A DNA stretch of 16,865 bases from CAZMVU01 sp964569295. Lineage in GTDB: Bacteria; Hydrogenedentota; Hydrogenedentia; Hydrogenedentales; JAGMZX01. Shown here one piece after another: positions 1 to 7,530 of this stretch. The position numbers were made by a program, and so were the translations under genes. Positions within the stretch are counted from its first letter, which is position 1. Each line of letters starts with the position of its first letter. The stretch covers positions 1 through 16,865 of the forward strand of contig CAZMVU010000100.1 in NCBI GenBank assembly GCA_964569295.1, in the 5' to 3' direction. The notes beneath the pieces were generated by a model. The model did no database searches. It was not told the DNA's origin and saw only the letters and a program-made list of their open reading frames with translations.

Positions 1-286
<286 letters not shown>

Positions 287-313
287 TCCATCCCGGATTG
301 CCAAGCCGCAATT

Positions 314-325
314 CACCTTTAGGTG
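314..325. promoter_or_regulatory. Short inverted repeat in the divergent intergenic region
   Basis: CACCT and AGGTG flank TT in the 108-bp gap between the divergent TonB-like and GT-C genes, where both promoters must lie. Its position fits a regulator site, but a 5-bp arm is short enough to be chance. No convincing -35/-10 pair was seen beside it. Confidence 0.2.
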
Positions 326-394
326 CTATCATCCGCACTGGCCGGTACAAGTTCCCGGCTGGACTAACCGGCAGCGCTTGGCTAGAATGCCGGC

Positions 395-2026
395 ATGTCA
401 CCCGAGGCGTTCGCGGAAAAGACGCACGAGCATCCCGGTGCCCGCCTTACCGGCGTGTACACCCGGGCGCTCTGCTGGTATTTACTGGGTGTAATCGTCC
501 TCTGGCTGCTTGGCATCGAGGGCATTTACGCACACCCAACACCGTTTTACGCGTTGCCGGCGGCGGCATTCGACACCCTGCTCCCCCCCCTCACGCTTGC
601 CATCCTCGCGGGGCTGGCCTACGTTGCCGGCAGTGGCTTCTACGTCGACCGTTCGCGGACGCGCACGACCCTGGGCTATCTCGGGTGCCTTGCATTGGCC
701 GCGTTGCTGGTCTGGGTATTCTACCAACAGTTTTCGGCGCAAAGCCAGCCGTGGCAAGCGGCCGCGCGGGACTACCTGGAGGTGGTTCGGTGGCATGTGC
801 TGGCATTCGGTGTGTTCTCGTCGGGGCTGGCGGCGCTGGGATGGAGCTTGCCGCGGGTGGGATGGTTTGCGGTGGATGCCGCCCCCACGGCGCGCGAGAC
901 CCGCTGGATGATAGCCGCTATCGTGGTGTTCGCCATTGCCTTTGCCTGCGCCGTGGCCATGCTGCGCGGCGGTTCGCAGGGTATCTACCAGGCCTACGAG
1001 CGCACGAGCTATGAGTACATCGGCGACATCGGCGTGGGCGGCAGCATCAAAGGTCTGTTTGCGCGCTACAACGAACTGCGCCCACACCTGAGCATGCACG
1101 CCAAGGTTCACCCGCCCGGGCCCATTGCGGTCTTGTGGATTCTGAGCTACGTTGCCGGCCGGGGAGCGCTGGCGCTCTCGCTCGCTACGGTGCTGGTGGG
1201 GACGCTGGGTATCGTGCCGCTCTACGGCTGGGCGCGGGACCTCACCAACCGCCGGGTAGCGCTTACCACCTGCCTGATCTACAGTGTGATCCCCGCGATT
1301 GTCCTGTTCACCGCCACGAGCGCCGATATCCTGTTCATGCCTTTCACGCTCACCACGCTCTTCCTCTTCACACGCGCCATTGAGCGTCCTTCCGCGGTCT
1401 ATGCGTTTGCCGCCGGAGCGGGGTTCGGCATCATGGCCATCCTCAAGTTTTCGCTGCTCGGTTTCGGCGCCTACTTCGCCTTCACCGGCCTGTACCACCT
1501 GTATAAACACCGCGCGTGGTGGGCCGTCGTGCAGACTGCGGCGGTCATGCTCGGGGCGTTCCTGCTCTTCCACCTCGCCTTACGCGCATGGAGCGGCTAC
1601 GACATCATTGCCAACTTCCAGGCGGCCAAGGACCAGTTTATCCTCGACCAGCATCACCTTGACGAGGCGTCTCCGCGTCTGCCCAGTTGGACGTGGAAGA
1701 TACTCAATCCTATGGCTTGGTTCTACTTCGCCGGAATTCCCGTGTCCCTGCTGGCGCTGTGGCGTATAGTGCGCCCCGACCCGGCGCACCGGGCGCTGTG
1801 GATTGTCTTCGCACTGACTCTGCTTGCGCTCGATTTCCTCTACCTCGCCCGGGGCGAAGGTGAACGCTCGGCTTTGTACATCTTCCCCTTGCTTGCATTG
1901 CCCGCCGCCCACGCGCTCGACGCCATCGGCCAGCGGCGCAACACCGCAACCCCGCTGCTGGCCACGGTGGCGTTTCTCGCGTTTCAGTGCTGGCTTACCG
2001 AGTCGTACTTTTATACCTATTGGTAG
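395..2026 (+). CDS. GT-C-type membrane glycosyltransferase-like protein
   Basis: A 543-residue polytopic membrane protein with about a dozen hydrophobic helices, the first at roughly residues 24-43. Between the N-terminal helices and the core lies an extramembrane segment with YIGDIG (Asp211), followed by HAKVHPPGP (residues 235-243). A loop Asp plus a downstream His-Pro-Pro-Gly-Pro element is a pattern I associate with the PMT/ArnT/RgtA-D-like GT-C superfamily. Those enzymes use polyprenyl-phosphate-linked sugars and act on the outer face of the inner membrane. The usual acidic loop of PMT/ArnT follows the first helix; here it follows about five, so this is an atypical branch. Acceptor and sugar cannot be predicted. 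The start has only a weak ribosome binding site but is the first in-frame ATG before the first helix. A long antisense ORF over the gene is a codon-bias shadow. Confidence 0.72.
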   Translation: MSPEAFAEKTHEHPGARLTGVYTRALCWYLLGVIVLWLLGIEGIYAHPTPFYALPAAAFDTLLPPLTLAILAGLAYVAGSGFYVDRSRTRTTLGYLGCLALAALLVWVFYQQFSAQSQPWQAAARDYLEVVRWHVLAFGVFSSGLAALGWSLPRVGWFAVDAAPTARETRWMIAAIVVFAIAFACAVAMLRGGSQGIYQAYERTSYEYIGDIGVGGSIKGLFARYNELRPHLSMHAKVHPPGPIAVLWILSYVAGRGALALSLATVLVGTLGIVPLYGWARDLTNRRVALTTCLIYSVIPAIVLFTATSADILFMPFTLTTLFLFTRAIERPSAVYAFAAGAGFGIMAILKFSLLGFGAYFAFTGLYHLYKHRAWWAVVQTAAVMLGAFLLFHLALRAWSGYDIIANFQAAKDQFILDQHHLDEASPRLPSWTWKILNPMAWFYFAGIPVSLLALWRIVRPDPAHRALWIVFALTLLALDFLYLARGEGERSALYIFPLLALPAAHALDAIGQRRNTATPLLATVAFLAFQCWLTESYFYTYW

Positions 2027-2101
2027 CGGCGGCGCACCGGCCGGGTGACCGCTTGCGATCAGGTTGAGCATCTTGTAAGCCCTTTGTTAAGCTAGGTAAT
2101 C

Positions 2102-2755
2102 ATGGCACGTGAAGCACAGAGGCCGCCGGCAATGCAGACAGTGGATATCGCTGCTGTGCGGGCAATCACCGAGCGGCTCGACCCGGAACCGGAACACGCG
2201 CTGCATGTGACCACCCTTGCCACCGCGCTGTTCGACGCGGTCCAAGCCCTCCACCACCGCGATAAACATGCCCGGACCCAGCTCGAAACAGCGGCCATGC
2301 TGCATGACATTGGGTATTGCAAAGACGCCCGCAAGCACCACAAGCATAGCCGCGACATCATCCTCGAGCGGGAGTTGCCGGGCTTTTCGGAGACGGACCG
2401 CGCCATAATTGCCTGTGTGGCCCGCTACCACCGCAAGGCGCACCCGAAGCCGCAGCACAAGGTCTATAAGGACCTGGATAAGGAAGCGCGCGACCGCGTG
2501 CGCCAATTGGCCGCGCTCTTGCGTGTAGCCGATGGGCTCGACCGGGCCCACCTCGGCGCCACGCACGGTTTGCGCGTCGAGACCGGGAAGGGCCGGGTGC
2601 GCATATACGCCCAGCAAGATGTCATCAGCGAAACGGATGTGTGGGGCGGCATGCGCAAGCGCTTCCTGTTCGAGCACGAGTACAATGTTCAAGTCGAGAT
2701 TGTGCCGGAATGCGCCCGGGGCAACGGTGGCGTCCGAACGACCAAGTCCAAGTGA
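2102..2755 (+). CDS. Stand-alone HD-domain protein of the Ppx/GppA C-terminal type
   Basis: A 217-residue soluble protein made almost entirely of one HD fold. Visible elements are His35, the dyad His68-Asp69 in AAMLHDIGY, the HHKHS segment at 79-83, LPGF at 92-95, ARYHRK at 107-112, and Asp144 in RVADGLD. The series HHKHS...LPGF...RYHRK...LLRVADGLDR is that of the C-terminal domain of exopolyphosphatase/guanosine pentaphosphatase (Ppx/GppA). The N-terminal actin-like phosphatase domain of those enzymes is absent. Ppx/GppA proteins hydrolyse polyphosphate or pppGpp; what the HD domain does alone is not established. AGG lies 5 nt before the ATG. The next genes encode kinase-like and CHAD proteins on the same strand, suggesting a polyphosphate or nucleotide link (inference). 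Confidence 0.85.
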   Translation: MAREAQRPPAMQTVDIAAVRAITERLDPEPEHALHVTTLATALFDAVQALHHRDKHARTQLETAAMLHDIGYCKDARKHHKHSRDIILERELPGFSETDRAIIACVARYHRKAHPKPQHKVYKDLDKEARDRVRQLAALLRVADGLDRAHLGATHGLRVETGKGRVRIYAQQDVISETDVWGGMRKRFLFEHEYNVQVEIVPECARGNGGVRTTKSK

Positions 2756-2851
2756 ATGACTATGGCAATTTTTCTTCTTGACGGGCTGGGAGAACCGGTT
2801 TGTTTCCGTCGGGTACAGGTCTTCTACTACCCTTCCATAACAAAACGTGAA

Positions 2852-3040
2852 GCAAAAAGGGGACTGACCTCGCGAGTCTGCGAGCCGGGACTGTTCCCGT
2901 GCTTGCGCAATCTGAGAAAACGGGCGACGCTTTTCCGCAAGACCGCCCAACCCGGCACAGCCCCGTCTCGCTTCCTCTTTCGCTCAGACGCTACGGCGGG
3001 CCATGCGCGGACTCGCTTGCTTGTGTCAGTCCCGTTTTGC
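2852..3040. mobile_element. Putative MITE/REP-like non-coding element with terminal inverted repeats
   Basis: The ends are inverted copies. The left end (2852-2868) contains AAAAGGGGACTGAC, and the right end (3025-3040) contains GTCAGTCCCGTTTT, whose complement matches 13 of 14 bases. A further inverted match (GCGAGTC, one mismatch, GCG) lies just inside both ends. The interior has another hairpin, CGGGA-CTGT-TCCCG, at 2886-2899. Length is about 189 bp with no credible gene. GGGACTGAC-type palindromic ends resemble REP elements mobilised by RAYT (IS200-like) transposases; that comparison is from memory. No target duplication is evident. It sits between the HD gene and the kinase pair. Confidence 0.55.
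2886..2899. repeat. Internal REP-like hairpin
   Basis: CGGGA (2886-2890), loop CTGT, TCCCG (2895-2899): a perfect 5-bp stem inside the inverted-repeat element. Its GGGACTG core repeats the sequence of the element ends, as in REP-type elements. Confidence 0.4.
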
Positions 3041-3143
3041 GTACCCGCACTTATCATTGAAGAATCCAGAACATCGGTAGCAGAAGAACTGCACTCTTTC
3101 CGTCAAACAAGGTTCTCCCGGCGAACCATCGTGGATAGTGAAG

Positions 3144-3845
3144 ATGGCGCTGCATGAGCCGCATCCGCACCCGGGTGTCCTGATCGTGGCCGACGGGATC
3201 GACGGGTCGGGTAAGAGCACCCAGCTCGACCTCCTGCGCTCCTGGCTTGTTCAGGAGGGCTACGAGCCCTACCAGGCCGAGTGGAACGCCTCGAAGTTGA
3301 TTAAGTCCACCATGAAACTCGGGCGCAAGGAGCGGCTGTTCACCCCCATGTCGCTGTGTCTTTTGCAGTGTACCGACTTCGCCGATCAGTTGGAACGGGT
3401 TATCCTGCCGCCGCTCCAGGCGGGCATGATCGTGCTGGCGGACCGTTACATCTACACCGCCTTCACCCACGACGCCGTGCGCGGCATCGACCGGCGGTAT
3501 CTGCGCAACCTCTACGAATTCGCCCCGCGCCCCGATCTGGCCTTCTGCTTTCGCATGCCCGTGGACACCGCTGTCGAGCGCGTGCTCCTGGAGCGAGGCA
3601 AGCTGCGGTATTACGACGCGGGCATGGACTTGGGCTACAGCCGGGAGCCGGCGGAAAACTTCCGCATGTTCCAGGCCCGCCTCCTTGCTGCGTATGAGGA
3701 CGTGGTGCAAGAATTCGGCTTGGCGCCGGTCAACGCAGAGCTGCCTATCGAGGGACAGCAGCGGCGCATGCGTACGCTCGTGCGCGAGGTCATGGCGCGC
3801 AAAGGCTGCCTGCCCGGCTCAAACAGTGGAAAAACCACCGTATGA
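3144..3845 (+). CDS. Thymidylate-kinase-like P-loop kinase, paralogue 1 (intact Walker A)
   Basis: A 233-residue P-loop NMP-kinase-fold protein of the thymidylate kinase family. Walker A is complete: Gly18-Ile-Asp-Gly-Ser-Gly23-Lys24-Ser-Thr26, close to the Tmk form GIDGAGKST. A DRY motif follows at 100-102 (LADRYIYTAF), then AVRGID and RPDL, all placed as in Tmk. The dTMP-binding TREPGGT loop expected after strand 2 is absent; AEWNASKLIKSTMKLGRK is there instead. The lid carries YYDAGMDLG (from residue 156), shared with the downstream paralogue. Substrate is therefore uncertain: it may phosphorylate something other than dTMP. ATG 3144 is preferred over GTG 3138 because GGA lies 8 nt upstream of it. 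The stop overlaps the next start by 4 bp (ATGA), implying translational coupling. Confidence 0.82.
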   Translation: MALHEPHPHPGVLIVADGIDGSGKSTQLDLLRSWLVQEGYEPYQAEWNASKLIKSTMKLGRKERLFTPMSLCLLQCTDFADQLERVILPPLQAGMIVLADRYIYTAFTHDAVRGIDRRYLRNLYEFAPRPDLAFCFRMPVDTAVERVLLERGKLRYYDAGMDLGYSREPAENFRMFQARLLAAYEDVVQEFGLAPVNAELPIEGQQRRMRTLVREVMARKGCLPGSNSGKTTV

Positions 3846-4600
3846 AACCACAATGGCTCGGCATGGGCATACCCGGCAAACACGATGCGGACCTGCGCGG
3901 GCGCCTGATCGTGATTGAAGGCGCCGACTGCGCCGGCCGTTCGACCCAGGTGCGCCTGCTTCAGGACTGGCTTGAAAACCTCGGGTATGGTGTCGTGACC
4001 ACGGCGCTGTGCCGCTCGGACCTCACCGAGCCGGGCATCCAGAAGGCCAAACGCCGCACAGCCGCTGCCCCGCGCACGCTCGCCCTGTTCTATGCCGCCG
4101 ATCTGGCCGACCGCCTCGAGCGGCAGATCATTCCCGCCCTCGAAGGCGGGTTTGTGGTCTTGGCGGACCGCTATGTCTACACCCTGCTCGCACGCTATGC
4201 CGTGCGCGGCCTCGATCGCGACTGGCTGCGGCGTGCCTTCGGATTCGTGTTGCGCCCGCACTTGGGGCTGTACCTGGACGTGAAACGCGATGTGCTCGTC
4301 ACGCGGGCATTGCGCGCGGGGCGCATGGACTATTGGGAAGCGGGCATGGACATGGGCATCGCCCCGGACCTCTACACCAGTTTCCGCAAGTATCAGCTGC
4401 GCATGCTGCGCGAGTTCAAACATATTTGCCGCGAGTTCGACCTCGAGCCGGTACCGGCCAATGGCGGCATGAACGCGGTTCAAGAGCGACTGCGCGCCCG
4501 CCTGCAAACGCTCCTGGCCACCCTGCAACCCGGCGCCCGGGAGCCATCTGCCGCGCCAACACCAGACACCGCGCCACCGGAAGAAGCACCCCATGGCTAG
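3842..4600 (+). CDS. Thymidylate-kinase-like protein, paralogue 2, with Arg in place of Walker A Lys
   Basis: A 252-residue paralogue of the preceding protein with the same order of elements: P-loop, DRY (109-111, LADRYVYTLL), AVRGLD, RPHL, and lid YWEAGMDMG (from residue 164). The P-loop reads Gly27-Ala-Asp-Cys-Ala-Gly32-Arg33-Ser-Thr35; Arg33 (CGT at 3938-3940) replaces the lysine that contacts ATP phosphates in nearly all P-loop kinases. Activity may be lost or altered, or the protein may be a regulatory partner of paralogue 1 (inference). The canonical TREPGGT loop is not seen; LTEPGIQ at 61-67 is the nearest resemblance. Residues from about 229 form a Pro/Ala-rich tail. The start overlaps the upstream stop by 4 bp, and the stop overlaps the CHAD start by 8 bp. 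Confidence 0.82.
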   Translation: MKPQWLGMGIPGKHDADLRGRLIVIEGADCAGRSTQVRLLQDWLENLGYGVVTTALCRSDLTEPGIQKAKRRTAAAPRTLALFYAADLADRLERQIIPALEGGFVVLADRYVYTLLARYAVRGLDRDWLRRAFGFVLRPHLGLYLDVKRDVLVTRALRAGRMDYWEAGMDMGIAPDLYTSFRKYQLRMLREFKHICREFDLEPVPANGGMNAVQERLRARLQTLLATLQPGAREPSAAPTPDTAPPEEAPHG

Positions 4601-5474
4601 CCCCGGCAAGTTCGCCGCACGCGTGGCCATGGCGGCGTTGCTCGAACAGGTGCACGCCATATGCCGTGAGGTGCATCGGGTCTCCGCGGATGATACGGAC
4701 GGCGTGCACGATATGCGCGTGGCGTCACGCCGGTTACGCGCTGTCCTCACCGAGTTCAAGCCCCTCTTTCCGGCCAAACCGCGCAAGGCCATAGCCGGGC
4801 GGGGACGGCACATCACGCAGCTGCTGGGGCGGCCCCGTGAGCTCGATGTTGACCTTAAGCGTATCAAGGCCTTGCGTGGCTGTCTCGACCCGGCGCTGCA
4901 ACCTGCCTGCGACCGTGCGGCCGCCGCCATCGCGGTGCGGCGGCGGGAGGCAGCTCCCGCATGTGCCGAAGCCGCCAGGCTGGCCGCCGACAGCCGCCTG
5001 AACAAAGAGCTTGCCCGCTTGAGCGTGGGTGTGCGCACAGACAACCCGCAGTTTGTGAAACGGGCGCCCGCGCGCCTGGCACGCCGTTTTGATCTGGTGA
5101 CCCGCCATTTCGATGCGTGGTGCGACAGCCAGCAAAGCGCGCAACGCCACCAAGTGCGTATCGCCCTGAAAAAGCTTCGTTATGCGTGCGAAGCGTTCCA
5201 GCCATTTTATGAAGCAGCGATGAATGACTTCATCGCAGGACTCAAGGAAGTCCAGGGCTACTTGGGCACCTGGAACGACGCGCGCATGCTTATCCAGTTG
5301 ATCCATGAATTGCCCGCGGATGTGCTTGGCCTGGAAGCGCGCTCGGCACTCACCGGTATGATCGAGGCCGATATGGATCAGCACGGCGCCGCCTTCGATG
5401 AGGGGGCGCGCACCTTGTTCGCCCCTGATCAACGCGCACAGATACACAGCTTTCTCCGCACCGCCTGCCGATGA
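4593..5474 (+). CDS. CHAD-domain protein (putative polyphosphate-binding)
   Basis: A 293-residue all-alpha protein that is essentially one CHAD domain with its internal duplication. The first half carries VHDMRVASRRLR (residues 38-49), the second HQVRIALKKLRY (186-197), followed by LGTWNDA (224-230). These His- and Arg/Lys-rich helices are the family hallmark, and CHAD domains are known to bind inorganic polyphosphate through a basic groove. There is no signal peptide or CYTH (triphosphatase) domain, so it is probably a cytoplasmic stand-alone CHAD. The gene starts inside the end of the second kinase-like gene (ATG 4593, upstream stop 4598-4600), so the two are translationally coupled. That coupling is the strongest hint that the kinase-like pair works with polyphosphate (inference). 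Confidence 0.9.
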   Translation: MASPGKFAARVAMAALLEQVHAICREVHRVSADDTDGVHDMRVASRRLRAVLTEFKPLFPAKPRKAIAGRGRHITQLLGRPRELDVDLKRIKALRGCLDPALQPACDRAAAAIAVRRREAAPACAEAARLAADSRLNKELARLSVGVRTDNPQFVKRAPARLARRFDLVTRHFDAWCDSQQSAQRHQVRIALKKLRYACEAFQPFYEAAMNDFIAGLKEVQGYLGTWNDARMLIQLIHELPADVLGLEARSALTGMIEADMDQHGAAFDEGARTLFAPDQRAQIHSFLRTACR

Positions 5475-5559
5475 CCCAGAGCCGCCGCGAACGGCTTGAA
5501 TCCCGCCGTTTACTGGCGTAGGCTGCCCATAAAACGGCAATTCATGGCGGAGATTCACG

Positions 5560-7128
5560 ATGGCCAACAAGCTCAGCAGACGGACTTTCATCGCGGCGAG
5601 TGCGGGAGCGGGAGCGGCGCTTGCGGCGGGACGTGCATGGGGTGCACCGGGCGACCGGGCGGCAGCGCAGCCCAACGTACTTGTCATACACACCGACCAG
5701 CAGCGCTATGATGCCCTCGGCGCCTGCGGCAACCCGGACCTGAAAACACCCCATATCGACGCTCTCGCCCGCGACGGCGTCAACTACACCAATAGTTTCT
5801 GCCCGTATCCCGTGTGCACGCCGTCGCGCTATTCGCTGCTCTCCTCGCGCTATGTCCACGAACACGGCTGCTGGAACAACCATTGCACCCTCGAGCCGGG
5901 CACGCCCACCTTCGCCTCGGTCCTGCGCGATGCCGGCTACCGCACCACGGCCGTCGGCAAAATGCATTTCACCCCGACCTACCTCGATGTCGGCTTCGAT
6001 CGCATGGTCCTCGCCGAACAGAACGGCCCCGGCCGCTGGGACGACGACTACCACCGCATGCTGCGCGCCGAGGGGCTTGTAGACCGCAACGACCTCGAGG
6101 ACCAACTCTTGCAGTACCGCAACAAAGCACGTGATGCGTACTGGGAGACGTTTGGGGCGCTGCCCTCGAATCTGCCCGAGGAATACCACAGCACCCACTG
6201 GACCGGCGATCGCGCCATGGACGAGTTGCGCGATTGGGCGGGGGGCGGCAACCTGCTCATGGTGGGGTTCATCAAGCCGCACCACCCCTTCGATCCGCCA
6301 GCCAACTGGGCCGACCGCTACGACCCGGACAAGCTGACCATTCTGCCCGGCTGGACCGCCGAACCGCCCGCACATGACCTGGCCTTGAGCAAGGGCTATT
6401 TCCCGCATACCGACCTCACGGAAAAGGCGCTGCGACGGGTCATGGCCTATTACTATGCCACCATTTCCCAAATCGACGAGCAGGTGGGGCGCATGGTGGC
6501 CCGGCTCAAGGCCCAGGGGCTCTATGACAATACACTCATCATCGTCACCAGCGACCACGGCGAGTACTTGGGCTTTCACCACATGCTGCTCAAAGGCAAT
6601 CACATGTACGACCCCCTGGCCAAGGTACCGCTCATCGTGAAATATCCCGGCAGTTCCCGCGCCGGCACGGCCACGAACGCGCTCATCAACAATGTCGACG
6701 TGGCGCCTACCATCATCGAGACCGCCGGGTGCACCGTACCCGAGGCCATGCGCGGCCAGGCACTCCTCCGCGACACCCCCGGCCGTTCCCACGTCTTCAG
6801 CGAGAGCCACGGCGGTACACGCGTCCTCGTGCGCACCGAAACCCACAAGTTGCTGCTCGGGCCGAAACGGGGCGAAGCCTTCCTCTATGATCTCGCGGAT
6901 GACCCCAACGAGTTGGACAATCGCTACGACAACCCCGACTATGCGGCCGTGCAAGCGTCCTTGCACGAACACCTCGGCCAGTGGCACACGCCGAAACGCC
7001 TGCCCAATGCGCCGCTCGACGAAAACGCCCCTGTCATCGACCAGCCCAATGTGCGCGGCCCCGGCCACGACCACCGCGAAGACATCGGCCTTTACTACCG
7101 CGATCAGATGGAGGCGTTTAACGAGTAA
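5560..7128 (+). CDS. Tat-exported formylglycine-dependent sulfatase
   Basis: A 522-residue type I sulfatase of the alkaline phosphatase superfamily. The N-terminus SRRTFIAASAG plus an Ala-rich hydrophobic stretch is a twin-arginine signal with likely cleavage near residue 29. The active-site signature CTPSR is at residues 86-90, with Cys86 the residue converted to formylglycine. Other expected elements are the metal-binding Asp in HTDQQ (Asp46), GKMHF with Lys134, and SDHGEYLG with Asp332-His333. It should hydrolyse sulfate esters, most likely on a sulfated glycan; the substrate cannot be read from sequence. GGAG lies about 9 nt before the ATG. It follows the CHAD gene by 85 bp on the same strand with no clear terminator, so co-transcription is possible. 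A 510-codon antisense ORF over it is a shadow. Confidence 0.92.
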   Translation: MANKLSRRTFIAASAGAGAALAAGRAWGAPGDRAAAQPNVLVIHTDQQRYDALGACGNPDLKTPHIDALARDGVNYTNSFCPYPVCTPSRYSLLSSRYVHEHGCWNNHCTLEPGTPTFASVLRDAGYRTTAVGKMHFTPTYLDVGFDRMVLAEQNGPGRWDDDYHRMLRAEGLVDRNDLEDQLLQYRNKARDAYWETFGALPSNLPEEYHSTHWTGDRAMDELRDWAGGGNLLMVGFIKPHHPFDPPANWADRYDPDKLTILPGWTAEPPAHDLALSKGYFPHTDLTEKALRRVMAYYYATISQIDEQVGRMVARLKAQGLYDNTLIIVTSDHGEYLGFHHMLLKGNHMYDPLAKVPLIVKYPGSSRAGTATNALINNVDVAPTIIETAGCTVPEAMRGQALLRDTPGRSHVFSESHGGTRVLVRTETHKLLLGPKRGEAFLYDLADDPNELDNRYDNPDYAAVQASLHEHLGQWHTPKRLPNAPLDENAPVIDQPNVRGPGHDHREDIGLYYRDQMEAFNE

Positions 7129-7530
7129 GCATACACACGGCTGGATGTGCGCGCCATGGGATTACCAGGCCTGTTGCGCAGTTGGGGTTCAGACAATGCG
7201 TAAGCCGGTATGCTTTGCCGCACGGACCGGCGGGCTCGAAAGAGAGAAGCCGGCTCGGTAGTGCCCCGGCCTCTCTTCAAGAAGCACGAAAAGGAGGTAA
7301 AGAAAACGGAGGAATTGGCGAAAGCTGTTCGCACGGAGGGACAAGCGGGGGATGTTCTTCATGGGATTGGGGCTCTGTCGCGCTAAGGGTGCGGCCATAA
7401 AGGCCATTTTTGCGCTTCCGCCCAATGAAAAACCAACAGCGTCGAACAAGAAAGAATAGCTTTCTGGCCGGACTTCTAGCTAGATCCAGCCGTGTTCGTC
7501 CCGCTTTCTTCACCATAATGGAGTCACCTT
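7129..7530. other. Intergenic region with a stem-loop and repeat-like sequence, no gene seen
   Basis: About 400 bp between the sulfatase and TIM-barrel-like genes. It holds the imperfect hairpin at 7240-7277 and, from about 7290 to 7400, a purine-rich stretch. Its six-frame products resemble the spurious proteins produced by dispersed intergenic repeats in many bacterial genomes. The short ORFs here lack ribosome binding sites and domains, so none is called. Confidence 0.5.
7240..7277 (+). terminator. Imperfect stem-loop downstream of the sulfatase gene
   Basis: AAGAGAG then GCCGG (7240-7253) pair with CCGGC then CTCTCTT (7266-7277) around a 12-nt loop, with a 2-nt AA bulge in the left arm. 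It lies about 110 bp past the sulfatase stop. No T-tract follows, so it may be an RNA stability or processing hairpin rather than an intrinsic terminator. Confidence 0.35.

Noticed and set aside
482..1573. Long minus-strand ORF (363 codons) inside the GT-C gene
   Set aside because: Antisense shadow from GC-rich codon bias; composition is Arg/Gly/His-rich with no domain, while the plus strand encodes a clear membrane protein.
2756..3157. Plus-strand ORF of 133 codons between the HD and kinase genes
   Set aside because: Runs through the inverted-repeat element, has no ribosome binding site and no recognisable motif.
3635..5044. Minus-strand ORF of 469 codons over the kinase and CHAD genes
   Set aside because: Low-complexity product opposite three well-supported overlapping genes.
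5542..7074. Minus-strand ORF of 510 codons over the sulfatase
   Set aside because: Opposite strand encodes a complete sulfatase with CTPSR signature; this is a codon-phase shadow.
7189..7516. Two short minus-strand ORFs between the sulfatase and TIM-barrel-like genes
   Set aside because: Products look like spurious translations of a dispersed repeat; no start signal.
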